Source of the DNA: CAIWGV01 sp964515175
GTDB taxonomy: Bacteria; Pseudomonadota; Alphaproteobacteria; UBA7879; UBA5542
DNA: 17,256 nucleotides
Assembly (NCBI GenBank): GCA_964515175.1
Contig: CAZEUR010000025.1
Location: 1-17,256, forward strand
Direction of reading: 5' to 3'
The position numbers were made by a program, and so were the translations under genes. The notes beneath the pieces were generated by a model, which saw only the letters and a list, made by a program, of their open reading frames with translations, did no database searches and had not been told where the DNA came from. This document shows, piece by piece, positions 7,817-15,707 of the stretch (within the stretch, counting starts at the first letter, position 1; each line of letters begins with the position of its first letter).

Positions 7817-9181
7817 ATGAAAGCAATCATTTGTGGAGCTAACCAAATCGGCTACAACATAGCAGCCTATTTGGCCGCAGAAGAGAATGATATTGTTGTG
7901 ATCGACGAGTCTCCGGAGCGTATTGCCTATGTTCAAGAGACATTGGACGTAAGGGCCGTTTTAGGCAGGGGATCCCATCCGGAAGTTCTGCGGTCGGTGG
8001 ATGCAGGATCCGCCGATATCCTCATTGCAGTTATGCCTTCTGATGAACTCAATATTCTGGCCTGCGAGGTGGGGGCTTCCCTTTTTAATATTCCTGTAAA
8101 AATTGCCTATATCCGGAATCAAAGTTATTTAAACTCCGAATGGATTACGGAGAAAAAGGGCCATATCCCCATAGATTACATCATCTCTCCCGAAAGGCAG
8201 GTGGCCCAGGTTATTTTATCCAATTTAAAAATTCCTGGGGTGTTGCAGGTTATTAACCTAAAGAACCCTTTGGCGGTGGTATTGAATATCCATTTTCATG
8301 AACATAGTTCCATGAATAATATTTTGCTTCGCCAAATTGGGGAGCAGTTCTCTGATTTGCCTTTTTGTGTTTTGGGAATTTTAAGGAATGATCGCTTGAT
8401 AATTCCACAGGCACAGGATCAATTTATGGCAGGAGATGAGGCTTATATCTTAGTTGGTCGAGAAAAGCTTTTAAGATTTTTATCTATTTTTGGTATTAGG
8501 TCTGACCCTTTAAATAAAATTATTGTGGCCGGAGGCGGGAACGTAGGTCTTTACCTTGTGGAAGGTATTTTACGCGAAATGCCAGGAGTGGTTGTTAAGA
8601 TTATTGAACAAAATCGAGACAGGGCCCAACTTTTGGCGCAAACACTGGAAAATGTTGTTGTGTTGCACGGCAACGCCATCGATATCAATGTTTTGAAAGA
8701 AGCAAATGTGTCCCAAAGCGATATGTTTTTAGCGCTTACCAATGATGATGCGGCAAATATTTTGTCTTCTTTATTAGTTAAAAACTTGGGAGGAAAGTGG
8801 GTCACAACCCTTGTCAGCAATATGATGTACCCCAAATTTTTACCCTCTTTGGGCGTTGATAGTATTCTGAATCCTGGGTTTATTACCATCTCAAATATTT
8901 TAAACCATGTCAGGCGAGGGGATATTGCCTCAGCCCATGTTTTACAAGGAGAGTTGGGAGAAATATTTGAAGCAAAAGTGGCTCTTGGGTCTAAGTTGAT
9001 CGGTGAAAAATTTCAAACCCTCAATGACATAGACAAGTCTATAGTTGGAGGGGCCGTGAGGGATGGAGAATTTTGGATTCCACAGTCAGAAGAACTTATA
9101 GAAGAAGGGGATCATTTGATTCTACTTGTGGGAAGTGAAGACCTTGGCCGAGTAGAAAAATTCTTTCGGACCAGGAAATGA
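7817..9181 (+). CDS. trkA: Trk potassium-uptake regulatory subunit TrkA
   Basis: A 454-aa cytosolic NAD-binding protein that gates the TrkH/TrkG potassium channel. It has the usual doubled layout: RCK_N (about residues 1-120), RCK_C (about 140-220), RCK_N (about 230-350) and RCK_C (about 370-454). The second Rossmann repeat has a classic GGGNVG loop. The first reads GANQIG (7-12), with Asn where the second glycine of GxGxxG is expected, so nucleotide binding by the first half may be altered. The start has an AGGCAGGA ribosome-binding site. It lies 5 bases after ntrX, the standard alphaproteobacterial position. No trkH/trkG is in the window, so the membrane partner must be elsewhere. Confidence 0.94.
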   Translation: MKAIICGANQIGYNIAAYLAAEENDIVVIDESPERIAYVQETLDVRAVLGRGSHPEVLRSVDAGSADILIAVMPSDELNILACEVGASLFNIPVKIAYIRNQSYLNSEWITEKKGHIPIDYIISPERQVAQVILSNLKIPGVLQVINLKNPLAVVLNIHFHEHSSMNNILLRQIGEQFSDLPFCVLGILRNDRLIIPQAQDQFMAGDEAYILVGREKLLRFLSIFGIRSDPLNKIIVAGGGNVGLYLVEGILREMPGVVVKIIEQNRDRAQLLAQTLENVVVLHGNAIDINVLKEANVSQSDMFLALTNDDAANILSSLLVKNLGGKWVTTLVSNMMYPKFLPSLGVDSILNPGFITISNILNHVRRGDIASAHVLQGELGEIFEAKVALGSKLIGEKFQTLNDIDKSIVGGAVRDGEFWIPQSEELIEEGDHLILLVGSEDLGRVEKFFRTRK

Positions 9182-9187
9182 GCCGCC

Positions 9188-9877
9188 ATGTCTGAAATCC
9201 TTGATTCAAAAGTCTGTCTAGATCCCATCGCAATCCTGTTTGATTGGGATGGGGTTTTAGCTGACACAAAAGATGTTCTGAAAGAAGCCTATTTAAATAC
9301 TTTTTCAGAAATGCAGCTGGAACCTTTTGCCTTCGATGCGTTACATCAGCTACCCGGAACGTCCTTAAGAGATTATTTCCCCCTTATTTTTCAAGCAAGA
9401 GCTCTTGAGGCCGAGAAAATATTCTACAAGCATGTTTATGAGACCCATTTAAAGTTTTTGAAACCTATGGCAGATGCTCAAAGTCTCCTAGAATGTATAA
9501 AAAAAATTGGGTTACCCATGAGTATTGTGAGTAATAAGAGAGGGGATATTTTAAGAAGCGAAGTTCAACATTTAGGATGGAGTCATTATTTCTATAGAAT
9601 AGTTGGATCTAAAGACTGTGAAAAAGATAAACCCTCCCCATTACCTGCTTATTATGCTTTAGAGGGAAAAAACATTAGCTTGCCAAATGAGGCAATATGG
9701 TTTATAGGTGATTGGGCAGCGGATATGGAATGTGCGCATCGTGCCGGGGTGACCCCGGTGCTCATGAACAACCCAACGTTAAAGAGCGATGAAAGCTTTT
9801 TGTTCAGGCCGAAGATTTACGTGGATTCGTGTCTTGATCTTGAGAGGCTTATCTCTCAACGTAAAGGCCACCGCTGA
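9188..9877 (+). CDS. HAD-superfamily hydrolase, phosphoglycolate-phosphatase-like
   Basis: A 229-aa HAD hydrolase with all four motifs: nucleophile D19 and acid/base D21 in DWDGVLADT; a Ser in SIVSNKRGD (motif II); K148 in KDKPSP (motif III); and D175/D179 in GDWAADM (motif IV). An alpha-helical C1 cap (about residues 30-105) sits between motifs I and II, which places it among Gph-type small-molecule phosphatases. The actual substrate cannot be deduced. It starts 6 bases after the trkA stop. In many alphaproteobacteria a different gene occupies the trkA-hfq interval, so this neighbour is somewhat lineage-specific. The downstream gap to hfq is 33 bases. Confidence 0.85.
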   Translation: MSEILDSKVCLDPIAILFDWDGVLADTKDVLKEAYLNTFSEMQLEPFAFDALHQLPGTSLRDYFPLIFQARALEAEKIFYKHVYETHLKFLKPMADAQSLLECIKKIGLPMSIVSNKRGDILRSEVQHLGWSHYFYRIVGSKDCEKDKPSPLPAYYALEGKNISLPNEAIWFIGDWAADMECAHRAGVTPVLMNNPTLKSDESFLFRPKIYVDSCLDLERLISQRKGHR

Positions 9878-9910
9878 GAGTTATTGGCAGCATCTGGGAA
9901 TGGATAAATT

Positions 9911-10162
9911 ATGACAACAGAAAAAAAACAAAGTACGCAAGACGCATTTTTAAATCATGTTCGCAAGTACAAGATTAATTTGACCATATTTTTGGTAAAT
10001 GGAATCAAATTGCAAGGGATTATTACAGGGTTTGATAGTTTTTCAATCATGTTGAGGAAAGACCAGCACCTTCAATTGGTTTATAAGCATGCAATCTCCA
10101 CGCTTATGCCAAATGATCCGGTTAAGCTTCATGAGGATTCAGAAGATAGTTCTTCTGAGTAG
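9911..10162 (+). CDS. hfq: RNA chaperone Hfq
   Basis: An 83-aa Sm-like protein that forms a hexameric ring and promotes pairing of small RNAs with mRNAs. The N-terminal QDAFLN (Q10), the Sm1 stretch IFLVNGIKLQG (26-36), F44 and the Sm2 YKHAIST motif (K59, H60) are all intact, so the proximal and distal RNA faces should work. The rim patch reads RKYK (18-21), still basic. The C-terminal tail is short and acidic (HEDSEDSSSE), as in other alphaproteobacteria. A GGGAATGGA element lies about 9 bases before the ATG. An intrinsic terminator follows 24 bases after the stop, making this the last gene of the dusB-hfq cluster. The hflX gene often found after hfq is absent here. Confidence 0.95.
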   Translation: MTTEKKQSTQDAFLNHVRKYKINLTIFLVNGIKLQGIITGFDSFSIMLRKDQHLQLVYKHAISTLMPNDPVKLHEDSEDSSSE

Positions 10163-10186
10163 TGAAAGATTCTTAAGAGACTTTAT

Positions 10187-10214
10187 AAAAAGGGGGCTTT
10201 ATGCCTCCTTTTTT
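10187..10214 (+). terminator. Intrinsic terminator after hfq
   Basis: An 11-bp stem (10187-10197 with 10203-10213, one G-U pair) closes a 5-base TTTAT loop, and the 3' arm runs into six T residues (10209-10214). The A-tract at the 5' side gives it bidirectional potential, but no gene converges on it. It separates the dusB-hfq cluster from the tRNA-Leu-tig unit. Confidence 0.88.
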
Positions 10215-10224
10215 CGAGTAAAGC

Positions 10225-10253
10225 TTGACGAAGAGCTGAAAAGTCGCTTTAAA
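10225..10253 (+). promoter_or_regulatory. Probable promoter of tRNA-Leu and the tig cluster
   Basis: TTGACG (10225-10230) and TTTAAA (10248-10253) are separated by exactly 17 bases, followed by a GCGAG stretch of the kind found in stable-RNA promoter discriminators. The predicted start near 10260 lies about 18 bases before the tRNA 5' end. It immediately follows the hfq terminator, where a new transcript must begin. Confidence 0.6.
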
Positions 10254-10277
10254 TAGCGAGAGCATTTTTGGAAATGA

Positions 10278-10362
10278 GCGGGTGTGGTGAAATTGGTAGA
10301 CACACTAGATTTAGGTTCTAGCGGCGAAAGCTGTGGGGGTTCAAGTCCCTCCACCCGCACCA
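10278..10362 (+). tRNA. tRNA-Leu (anticodon UAG), CCA encoded
   Basis: The acceptor arm GCGGGTG (10278-10284) pairs with CACCCGC (10352-10358), followed by discriminator A (10359) and an encoded CCA (10360-10362). The anticodon stem CTAGA/TCTAG (10305-10309 and 10317-10321) holds the seven-base loop TTTAGGT with TAG at 10312-10314. A long variable arm with a GAAA loop (around 10323-10332) marks it as class II, and A as the discriminator base agrees with leucine identity. The T-loop TTCAAGT is canonical. It reads CUA and, by wobble, other CUN codons. Only 34 bases and no terminator separate it from tig. Confidence 0.97.
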
Positions 10363-10396
10363 AACTGTATGAAATTGGAAATTGGGAAGTTGGACT

Positions 10397-11800
10397 ATGA
10401 ATAATATCACAATCAAGGAAATAAAATCTCAGGGCCTTTTGAGGGCTTATGAGGTCAGTATTGCTGGAAAGCACATAGAAGGTGTTTTTGATGAAGTGCT
10501 GAAGAAAAAAGCAGCAACTACGTCTATTCCTGGATTCCGTCCTGGGAAGGTAAATCCAGAGGTTGTGAGACAAAGACGCGGCAAAGAGATTCTGAACGAA
10601 GTTTTAGAAGAGCTTGTGGATAAATCTTCACAAGATGTCATTTCACAATATAAATTGACGCCTTCTACACAACCCCATTTCCATCCTGTGGAAGCCTATG
10701 AAAAGGGCAAAGATTTTAAATACACTCTCCATGTGGAGGTTTTGCCTGAAATTGAGCCTTTAGATTTTACATCCATTACGATTCCTTTTTATAAGATTAA
10801 AATGGACCCTAAGAAATTAGATTTCTTTAACCAGCTTCGGGCAGAGGCATCTGGGGAAACTGTGGCCATTTCTGAAAAACGTAAGACAAAGATGGGAGAT
10901 TTTGTTCTCATTGATTTCAAAGGATTTGTCGATGGTAAGCCTTTGAAGGGGGGAGAGTCTCAAGATTTTGAACTCGAACTTGGGGGCGGTCAATTCATCC
11001 CTGGGTTTGAAGAGGGGCTTGTGGGAGTTTCTGCGGGGGAAAAAGCGCGCATTAATGTTAAATTCCCGGATGCCTATCAAGAAAAAAGCATCGCGGGGAA
11101 GCCTGCAGAATTTGATGTTTTTGTGAAAGAGATTCGTGAAAAAGTTCCCTCAGAAATTAATGATGCGCTGGCTGAAAAGCATGGATATAAAAGCGTGGCA
11201 GAGATGACTCAGGCAAACGAAGCATATCTGGTGGATATGAATGCAAAGATGTCTAAAGATCAAGCAAAGCAAGACATTCTTGATAAATTGGCAGAAATCT
11301 ATGATTTCATGCTTCCTCGGAGCATGGTAAATTTGGAGTTCAGAAATATCTGTTATCAGTTGGAAAGTGAAGTTGAGCCCAGTAAGCGTAAGGAATACAA
11401 AGAAAAGAACCTAGCGGATTGGGAAAAAGAATACTTCCCAATCGCCGGACGTCGGGTTCTTTTGGGTCTTGTCTTAGCTAAATTGGCTAAAGAGTATAAT
11501 CTTGTTGTTGAAGATAAAGAAATTCATGCAGCAATCATGCAGGAAGCGCAAAAACATCCAGGGCAAGAAGCTCAGATCTTTAAGCATTATCGGGATTATC
11601 CACAAACCGTTGAGCATCTGCGAGCGAATATTCTTGAATCTAAGGTCATCGACTTTATTCAAAAAAATGTTAAACTCGAAGAGAAAGAGATTAGCGAGGA
11701 AGATTTGGCCAAGCTCCAAAAGGAGCGGATGGATCTTTTAGAGTCTAGTCAGAGAACATATAAAGTGGAAACAGAGGAGGGTCTATGTCAGATGCATTAA
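10397..11800 (+). CDS. tig: Trigger factor, ribosome-associated chaperone/PPIase
   Basis: A 467-aa protein with the full trigger-factor layout: ribosome-binding domain (about residues 1-145), FKBP-type prolyl isomerase domain (about 160-245, with GDFVLIDFKGF and IPGFEEGL) and a C-terminal helical chaperone cradle (about 255-440). The ribosome-docking loop reads GFRPGKVNP (46-54); the usual signature is GFRxGxxP, so the proline is displaced by one residue while the rest of the loop keeps its length. I chose ATG 10397 because it gives the standard N-terminus; a TTG at 10382 is in frame but unlikely. The 3' end overlaps clpP by 16 bases. The gene probably shares its transcript with the upstream tRNA. 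Confidence 0.95.
   Translation: MNNITIKEIKSQGLLRAYEVSIAGKHIEGVFDEVLKKKAATTSIPGFRPGKVNPEVVRQRRGKEILNEVLEELVDKSSQDVISQYKLTPSTQPHFHPVEAYEKGKDFKYTLHVEVLPEIEPLDFTSITIPFYKIKMDPKKLDFFNQLRAEASGETVAISEKRKTKMGDFVLIDFKGFVDGKPLKGGESQDFELELGGGQFIPGFEEGLVGVSAGEKARINVKFPDAYQEKSIAGKPAEFDVFVKEIREKVPSEINDALAEKHGYKSVAEMTQANEAYLVDMNAKMSKDQAKQDILDKLAEIYDFMLPRSMVNLEFRNICYQLESEVEPSKRKEYKEKNLADWEKEYFPIAGRRVLLGLVLAKLAKEYNLVVEDKEIHAAIMQEAQKHPGQEAQIFKHYRDYPQTVEHLRANILESKVIDFIQKNVKLEEKEISEEDLAKLQKERMDLLESSQRTYKVETEEGLCQMH
11775..11780 (+). promoter_or_regulatory. Strong Shine-Dalgarno for clpP, inside the tig coding region
   Basis: A perfect AGGAGG lies 4 bases before the clpP ATG (11785), within the last codons of tig. 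It is the strongest ribosome-binding site seen in the window. It fixes the clpP start and suggests that ClpP is translated efficiently and independently of the tig stop at 11800. Confidence 0.8.
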
Positions 11801-12435
11801 ATACCTATATGAATACGTTGGTTCCTTACGTTGTCGAGCAGACGGCGCGGGGGGAACGTTCCTACGATATTTATTCTAGGTTGTTGAAAGAACGTATTAT
11901 TTTTTTGGTAGGCGAAGTCAATGATTATACGGCCAGTTTGATCTGTGCTCAGCTTTTGTTTTTGGAAGCTGAAAACCCTAAGAAAGATATTTCTTTTTAT
12001 ATCAACTCTCCTGGCGGCGTTGTAACGGCAGGACTCGCCATTCTTGACACCATGAACTACATTAAGGCGGATGTTTCAACAGTCTGCATTGGGCAGGCGG
12101 CCTCCATGGGATCTCTTCTTTTGACTGCAGGGGCTAAGGGAAAGAGATTTTGTTTGCCAAACTCTCGGGTGATGATCCACCAGCCGCATGGCGGGGCTCG
12201 GGGACAGGCAACGGATATTGAGATTCAAGCGCGTGAGATCATATCTCTCCGTCAGAGGCTCTATGATATTTACGTAAAGTGCACAGGGCAATCTATGAAA
12301 GTTATCGCCGATGCATTGGAACGAGATCGGTTCTTAAGCGCAGAAGAAGCCAAGGACTTTGGTTTGATCGATGAGATTGTAACCAGCCGTCCAAAATCTT
12401 CCGAGACTGTGGAGAAGGTGAGTACCTCTTCTTAA
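11785..12435 (+). CDS. clpP: ATP-dependent Clp protease proteolytic subunit ClpP
   Basis: A 216-aa serine peptidase that forms the double heptameric chamber fed by ClpX or ClpA. The catalytic triad is complete: S107 in QAASMGSLL, H132 in VMIHQPHGG and D181 in ERDRFLS. The oxyanion-loop segment SPGGVVTAG (75-83) is also present, and the N-terminal segment LVPYVVEQTARGER is typical. The length is normal. In most bacteria clpX follows directly; here the next gene encodes a J-domain protein and clpX is not in the window. The start overlaps tig by 16 bases and has a perfect ribosome-binding site. Confidence 0.96.
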   Translation: MSDALNTYMNTLVPYVVEQTARGERSYDIYSRLLKERIIFLVGEVNDYTASLICAQLLFLEAENPKKDISFYINSPGGVVTAGLAILDTMNYIKADVSTVCIGQAASMGSLLLTAGAKGKRFCLPNSRVMIHQPHGGARGQATDIEIQAREIISLRQRLYDIYVKCTGQSMKVIADALERDRFLSAEEAKDFGLIDEIVTSRPKSSETVEKVSTSS

Positions 12436-12462
12436 AGGGTGCCTGGGTTAGACAGAGAAGGA

Positions 12463-13023
12463 ATGCGGAGCTTAAAAGAAACTAACTTGTTTAGGTACTA
12501 TAAGGCCCCTGTTTCTAAGGAAGCTTTTCGTCCCTGCTGTAAGTCCGGCTGTTTGGGAGAAGGGCTTCACAAGGCCCTCTCTGACCCTAGAGTTTCCACG
12601 TCTATTCAGTGGATGTGTTTCGATCATGTGGTGGAACATAATAAAACCCTTGATTACTTTAAGGGTATGGACACGGAAGCCATCGAACGAGAACTCGCGC
12701 TTGACCGTGTTTGGGGTCTTTCCACCCGCCCTATAGGGCTTTCGAAAGGAGGGGACCTCTATGGAAAAGCATCCCATGCCTTTCAAAATTTTTTTTCGGA
12801 AGATCGGAGTGCGTCTGCCCCTGAAATTCCAGAGTCCATAAAAGATTCTTTAAAGATTCTGGAGGTTCGCTTTCCCATTTCTCTATCAGATTTAAAAAAA
12901 GCCTATAAAGTTCAAGTTAAAAGGCATCATCCTGATCTGAATCACGGCAAAAAAGAAGCGGAAGAAACCTTAAAGCGTATTAATGTTTCCTATAAAATTC
13001 TTAAAGATTTTCTTGGGAAATAA
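12463..13023 (+). CDS. J-domain protein with N-terminal cysteine motif (alphaproteobacterial DnaJ-like family)
   Basis: A 186-aa protein with a C-terminal J-domain (about residues 125-186) carrying the HPD tripeptide at 156-158, which stimulates the ATPase of an Hsp70 partner. The N-terminal half has CCKSGC (25-30) and a later MCFDHV, a possible metal site, then FKGM and RPIGL. This order resembles a family of small alphaproteobacterial J-domain proteins with CxxxxC...CLDH...YFxGM and a terminal J-domain; the match is from memory. There is no Gly/Phe region and no DnaJ-type zinc domain, so it is not DnaJ itself. The start is uncertain: ATG 12463 is preceded immediately by GAGAAGGA, while GTG 12439, three bases after the clpP stop, is also in frame. 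It overlaps the next gene by one base (TAATG). Confidence 0.75.
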   Translation: MRSLKETNLFRYYKAPVSKEAFRPCCKSGCLGEGLHKALSDPRVSTSIQWMCFDHVVEHNKTLDYFKGMDTEAIERELALDRVWGLSTRPIGLSKGGDLYGKASHAFQNFFSEDRSASAPEIPESIKDSLKILEVRFPISLSDLKKAYKVQVKRHHPDLNHGKKEAEETLKRINVSYKILKDFLGK

Positions 13024-14435
13024 TGATTAAGCAATCGTCTTATATCCTTTTAGCACTTCTTTTAGGAGTCAGCTTTTATTTTGGCCTTTCGTCCTATGGC
13101 CTTCTGAATAATAATGAGGGGCTGTATGCGGAAATTTCCTGGGAAATGCTAGCAGATGGCACTATCATCATTCCTCATTTAAATGGCGTTCCTTACATTG
13201 AAAAACCGCCTCTTTTGTATTGGTTGGTAGCCTTGAGCTTTAAAGTTTTTGGCAAATCAGTTTTAGCAGCAAGACTGATCCCAGCAACTTTTGGAATGCT
13301 TACTTGCCTTAGTCTCTTATGGTTTTGTCGTAGTCGGCAAAAAATGAAGGAAGGGTTTTTAGCCGCTGTGATCTTAGCAACCTCCATGGGCTTTATAATC
13401 TTTTCTCGGATGGTGTTTTTTGATGGAATTTTAACGGCTTTTCTGACCTGGTCGCTCCTAAGTTTTTATAAATTCTACGAAGGAGGACAAAAAGTTTTTC
13501 TCAGAATTCTTTTTGTGAGCAGCGCTTTTGCGGCGCTTACAAAAGGCCTCGTAGCCTTGGGGCTCCTAGGCCTTGTGATTCTCATCTTTTTGTGGGTTAG
13601 GGGAGAGCTAAAACTTCTACTCAAGATGATGGATCCTCTGGCCATAGGGCTCTTTCTGCTAATTTTTCTGCCCTGGCATATTCTAGCGGCTCTACAGGAT
13701 AAGAATTTTTGTTGGTTCTATTTTATCAATGAGCATTTTCTAAGATTTCTTTCCAAGCGAGAACCTCGGGATTATTATTCTGGCCCTCTGTACTATTATC
13801 TTCCTCGTTTAGCTGCATACCTTGTGCCCTGGGTCTTTTTCATGCCCTTTTTCATACGTAAGGCATATTACAAAAAAGATTCTCCTCTGAATCTTTTCCT
13901 CTGCATTTGGTTTTTTGTTTTTCTGCTCTTTTTCTCCGTCTCCCAAGCAAAAGCAAACTACTATATGATGGTGGGGCTTCCGCCTCTTGTTTTATGGATG
14001 GCGTCTTTCCTCGAAGGTTATCCCTATAGACAGTGGATTTTGACCCTATCCGTTGGAATATCCACGATCTTAACCCTAGGGGGTATTTATTACATGCACG
14101 AAAAAGGAAGTCCTTTTTCTATGAAGAAGGGCTCTGTTTTTTTAAACGACCCGACCCGCCCCGTGTATCTGTATAAAAGATTTGAAGATCTTTCATCTCT
14201 GCCTTTTTATCTGGATCGAAAAGTTCCTATTGTGGATAGCCAAAGCCAAGATCTTTTATATGGACAAGTGAATCGCCCCAACTCTCCCCTATTCCTAAGA
14301 AAGGAAGAAATCAAGCCTCATGGGTTTATGGTGGTGCATAAACGAGATTTCTCAGAGTTTTCTAATGCATTTGCAGATTCATACAAACCCATATATGATG
14401 AAAAAACATATACAATTTTTGAGGACATAAAATGA
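13023..14435 (+). CDS. ArnT/PMT-type membrane glycosyltransferase (GT39/GT83 clan)
   Basis: A 470-aa integral membrane protein with about 10-12 hydrophobic helices. It matches the ArnT/PMT clan, which moves a sugar from a polyprenyl-phosphate carrier to lipid A or a protein in the periplasm. Visible signatures are NNNEGLYAEI (29-38) in the first periplasmic loop, PHLNGVPYIEKPPLLYW (51-67) with E60, and D134 in FFDGILTAF. ArnT proteins normally have Asp-Glu at the first motif; here it is N31-E32, so the presumed catalytic acid is changed, or this subfamily works differently. The acceptor cannot be deduced. The ATG shares one base with the preceding stop, and the stop overlaps the ampG-like start (ATGA), so it is embedded in a coupled cluster. 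Confidence 0.8.
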   Translation: MIKQSSYILLALLLGVSFYFGLSSYGLLNNNEGLYAEISWEMLADGTIIIPHLNGVPYIEKPPLLYWLVALSFKVFGKSVLAARLIPATFGMLTCLSLLWFCRSRQKMKEGFLAAVILATSMGFIIFSRMVFFDGILTAFLTWSLLSFYKFYEGGQKVFLRILFVSSAFAALTKGLVALGLLGLVILIFLWVRGELKLLLKMMDPLAIGLFLLIFLPWHILAALQDKNFCWFYFINEHFLRFLSKREPRDYYSGPLYYYLPRLAAYLVPWVFFMPFFIRKAYYKKDSPLNLFLCIWFFVFLLFFSVSQAKANYYMMVGLPPLVLWMASFLEGYPYRQWILTLSVGISTILTLGGIYYMHEKGSPFSMKKGSVFLNDPTRPVYLYKRFEDLSSLPFYLDRKVPIVDSQSQDLLYGQVNRPNSPLFLRKEEIKPHGFMVVHKRDFSEFSNAFADSYKPIYDEKTYTIFEDIK

Positions 14436-15697
14436 CTTTTCCCTTTTTAGACACCTTTCGTATTTATCTAGACCGTCGGCTCATTATCATTTTGCTGTTT
14501 GGATTTTCCAGCGGACTTCCTCTTTTGCTTATTGGATCAACACTTGCCTTTTGGTGTTCAAAAGTTGGGGTTGATAAAGCAACCATTGGTCTCTTTGCCT
14601 TAACGGGATTTCCCTACATTTGGAAGTTTTTGTGGGCGCCTTTCTTGGACCGAATGAAAGTTCCTTTTTTGGGAAAAGTCATGGGACGCCGTCGTGGGTG
14701 GCTATTTGTTGTGCAGGTCTGCTTGGCTGTGGCTATTTTCGCCATGGGCTGCAATCCTCCCGAAGTCAGCCTCTGGCATACGGCCCTATGTGCTGTGTGT
14801 GTGGCATTCTTTTCTGCGACTCAAGATATTTTGGTGGATGCGTATCGCATTGAATCTTTGCCTGTGACAGAATATACCGCTGGTGGAGGTGCAGAAGTGT
14901 TTGGATATCGCATGGGTATGATTGTGGCAGGGGGAGTTGCCCTTGGGTTATTTGATCATTACAGTTGGCAGACGGTCTATACATTTATGGCCATGTGCAT
15001 GGGAGTTGGAATTTTGACCACTCTTTTCTGCAAGGAGCCGGAAGCTTCTAAAACAGTGAAAACAAAAGCAGATTCCCCAGTGGAGGCATTCAAGACAGGA
15101 TTTTTGATGCCATTTTTGGATTTCGTAAAACGTCCTGGTTGGTATTGGATTTTTGCGTTCATTATTTTGTATAGAGCCACAGACTATCTCATCGGAAAGA
15201 TGGCAACGGTCTTCTATCAAGAGATTGGGTTCACAGGAACAGAAATCGGGATGGCAGCCAAGACCATAGGAATCTGGATGGCAGTTGCTGGAGGTCTCAT
15301 AGGGGGCGCCATTGGGTATCGGATTGGGATCATGAAAACCATGCTGTGGGGAGCTGTCGTTCATGTGGTGTCCAACGGATTCTTCTTGTTGCTGGCAGAA
15401 CAAGGAAAGTCCATGCCCTTGCTCTATACAACCGTCATTTCTCAGGAGATTTCTGGAGGGATCATGACCAGTGCCTTTGTGGCGTACCTCTCCAGGTTGT
15501 GTAATGCCCAGTTTTCAGCTACTCAGTATGCGTTGTTCTCAGCGCTTATGTCCATTGGGCGCATTTATGTGCAAGCAGGGTCTGGATTTTTGGCAGACAG
15601 CTTCGGCTGGCCCATGTTCTTCATCGTGTGCAGCTTAGGGTCTATTCCTGGGCTTTTGATTCTCCTTCATCTGATGAAGAAAGATCCCATTAAGTAG
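14432..15697 (+). CDS. ampG: AmpG-like muropeptide permease (MFS)
   Basis: A 421-aa major-facilitator transporter with about 12 helices. It closely follows AmpG, which imports anhydromuropeptides (GlcNAc-anhydroMurNAc with or without peptide) for cell-wall recycling. Family signatures are FGFSSGLPLLLIGSTLAFW (23-41), TIGLFAL (51-57), WKFLWAPFLDR (64-74), GRRRGW (85-90) and SATQDILVDAYRIE (128-141). The length is close to that of the short, 12-helix AmpG proteins. Its ATG overlaps the glycosyltransferase stop (ATGA), and 10 bases separate it from the next transporter gene. An AmpG gene implies that the organism makes and recycles peptidoglycan. Confidence 0.87.
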   Translation: MTFPFLDTFRIYLDRRLIIILLFGFSSGLPLLLIGSTLAFWCSKVGVDKATIGLFALTGFPYIWKFLWAPFLDRMKVPFLGKVMGRRRGWLFVVQVCLAVAIFAMGCNPPEVSLWHTALCAVCVAFFSATQDILVDAYRIESLPVTEYTAGGGAEVFGYRMGMIVAGGVALGLFDHYSWQTVYTFMAMCMGVGILTTLFCKEPEASKTVKTKADSPVEAFKTGFLMPFLDFVKRPGWYWIFAFIILYRATDYLIGKMATVFYQEIGFTGTEIGMAAKTIGIWMAVAGGLIGGAIGYRIGIMKTMLWGAVVHVVSNGFFLLLAEQGKSMPLLYTTVISQEISGGIMTSAFVAYLSRLCNAQFSATQYALFSALMSIGRIYVQAGSGFLADSFGWPMFFIVCSLGSIPGLLILLHLMKKDPIK

Positions 15698-15707
15698 AAA
15701 AAATGCC

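Noticed and set aside
10199..10573. 124-aa minus-strand open frame spanning the terminator, tRNA and tig start
   Set aside because: It runs through the tRNA and a terminator hairpin; the apparent protein is an accident.
14948..15403. 151-aa minus-strand open frame opposite the ampG-like gene
   Set aside because: It is entirely within a well-supported membrane transporter gene, and its Cys/His-rich translation is what antisense of transmembrane coding sequence typically gives.
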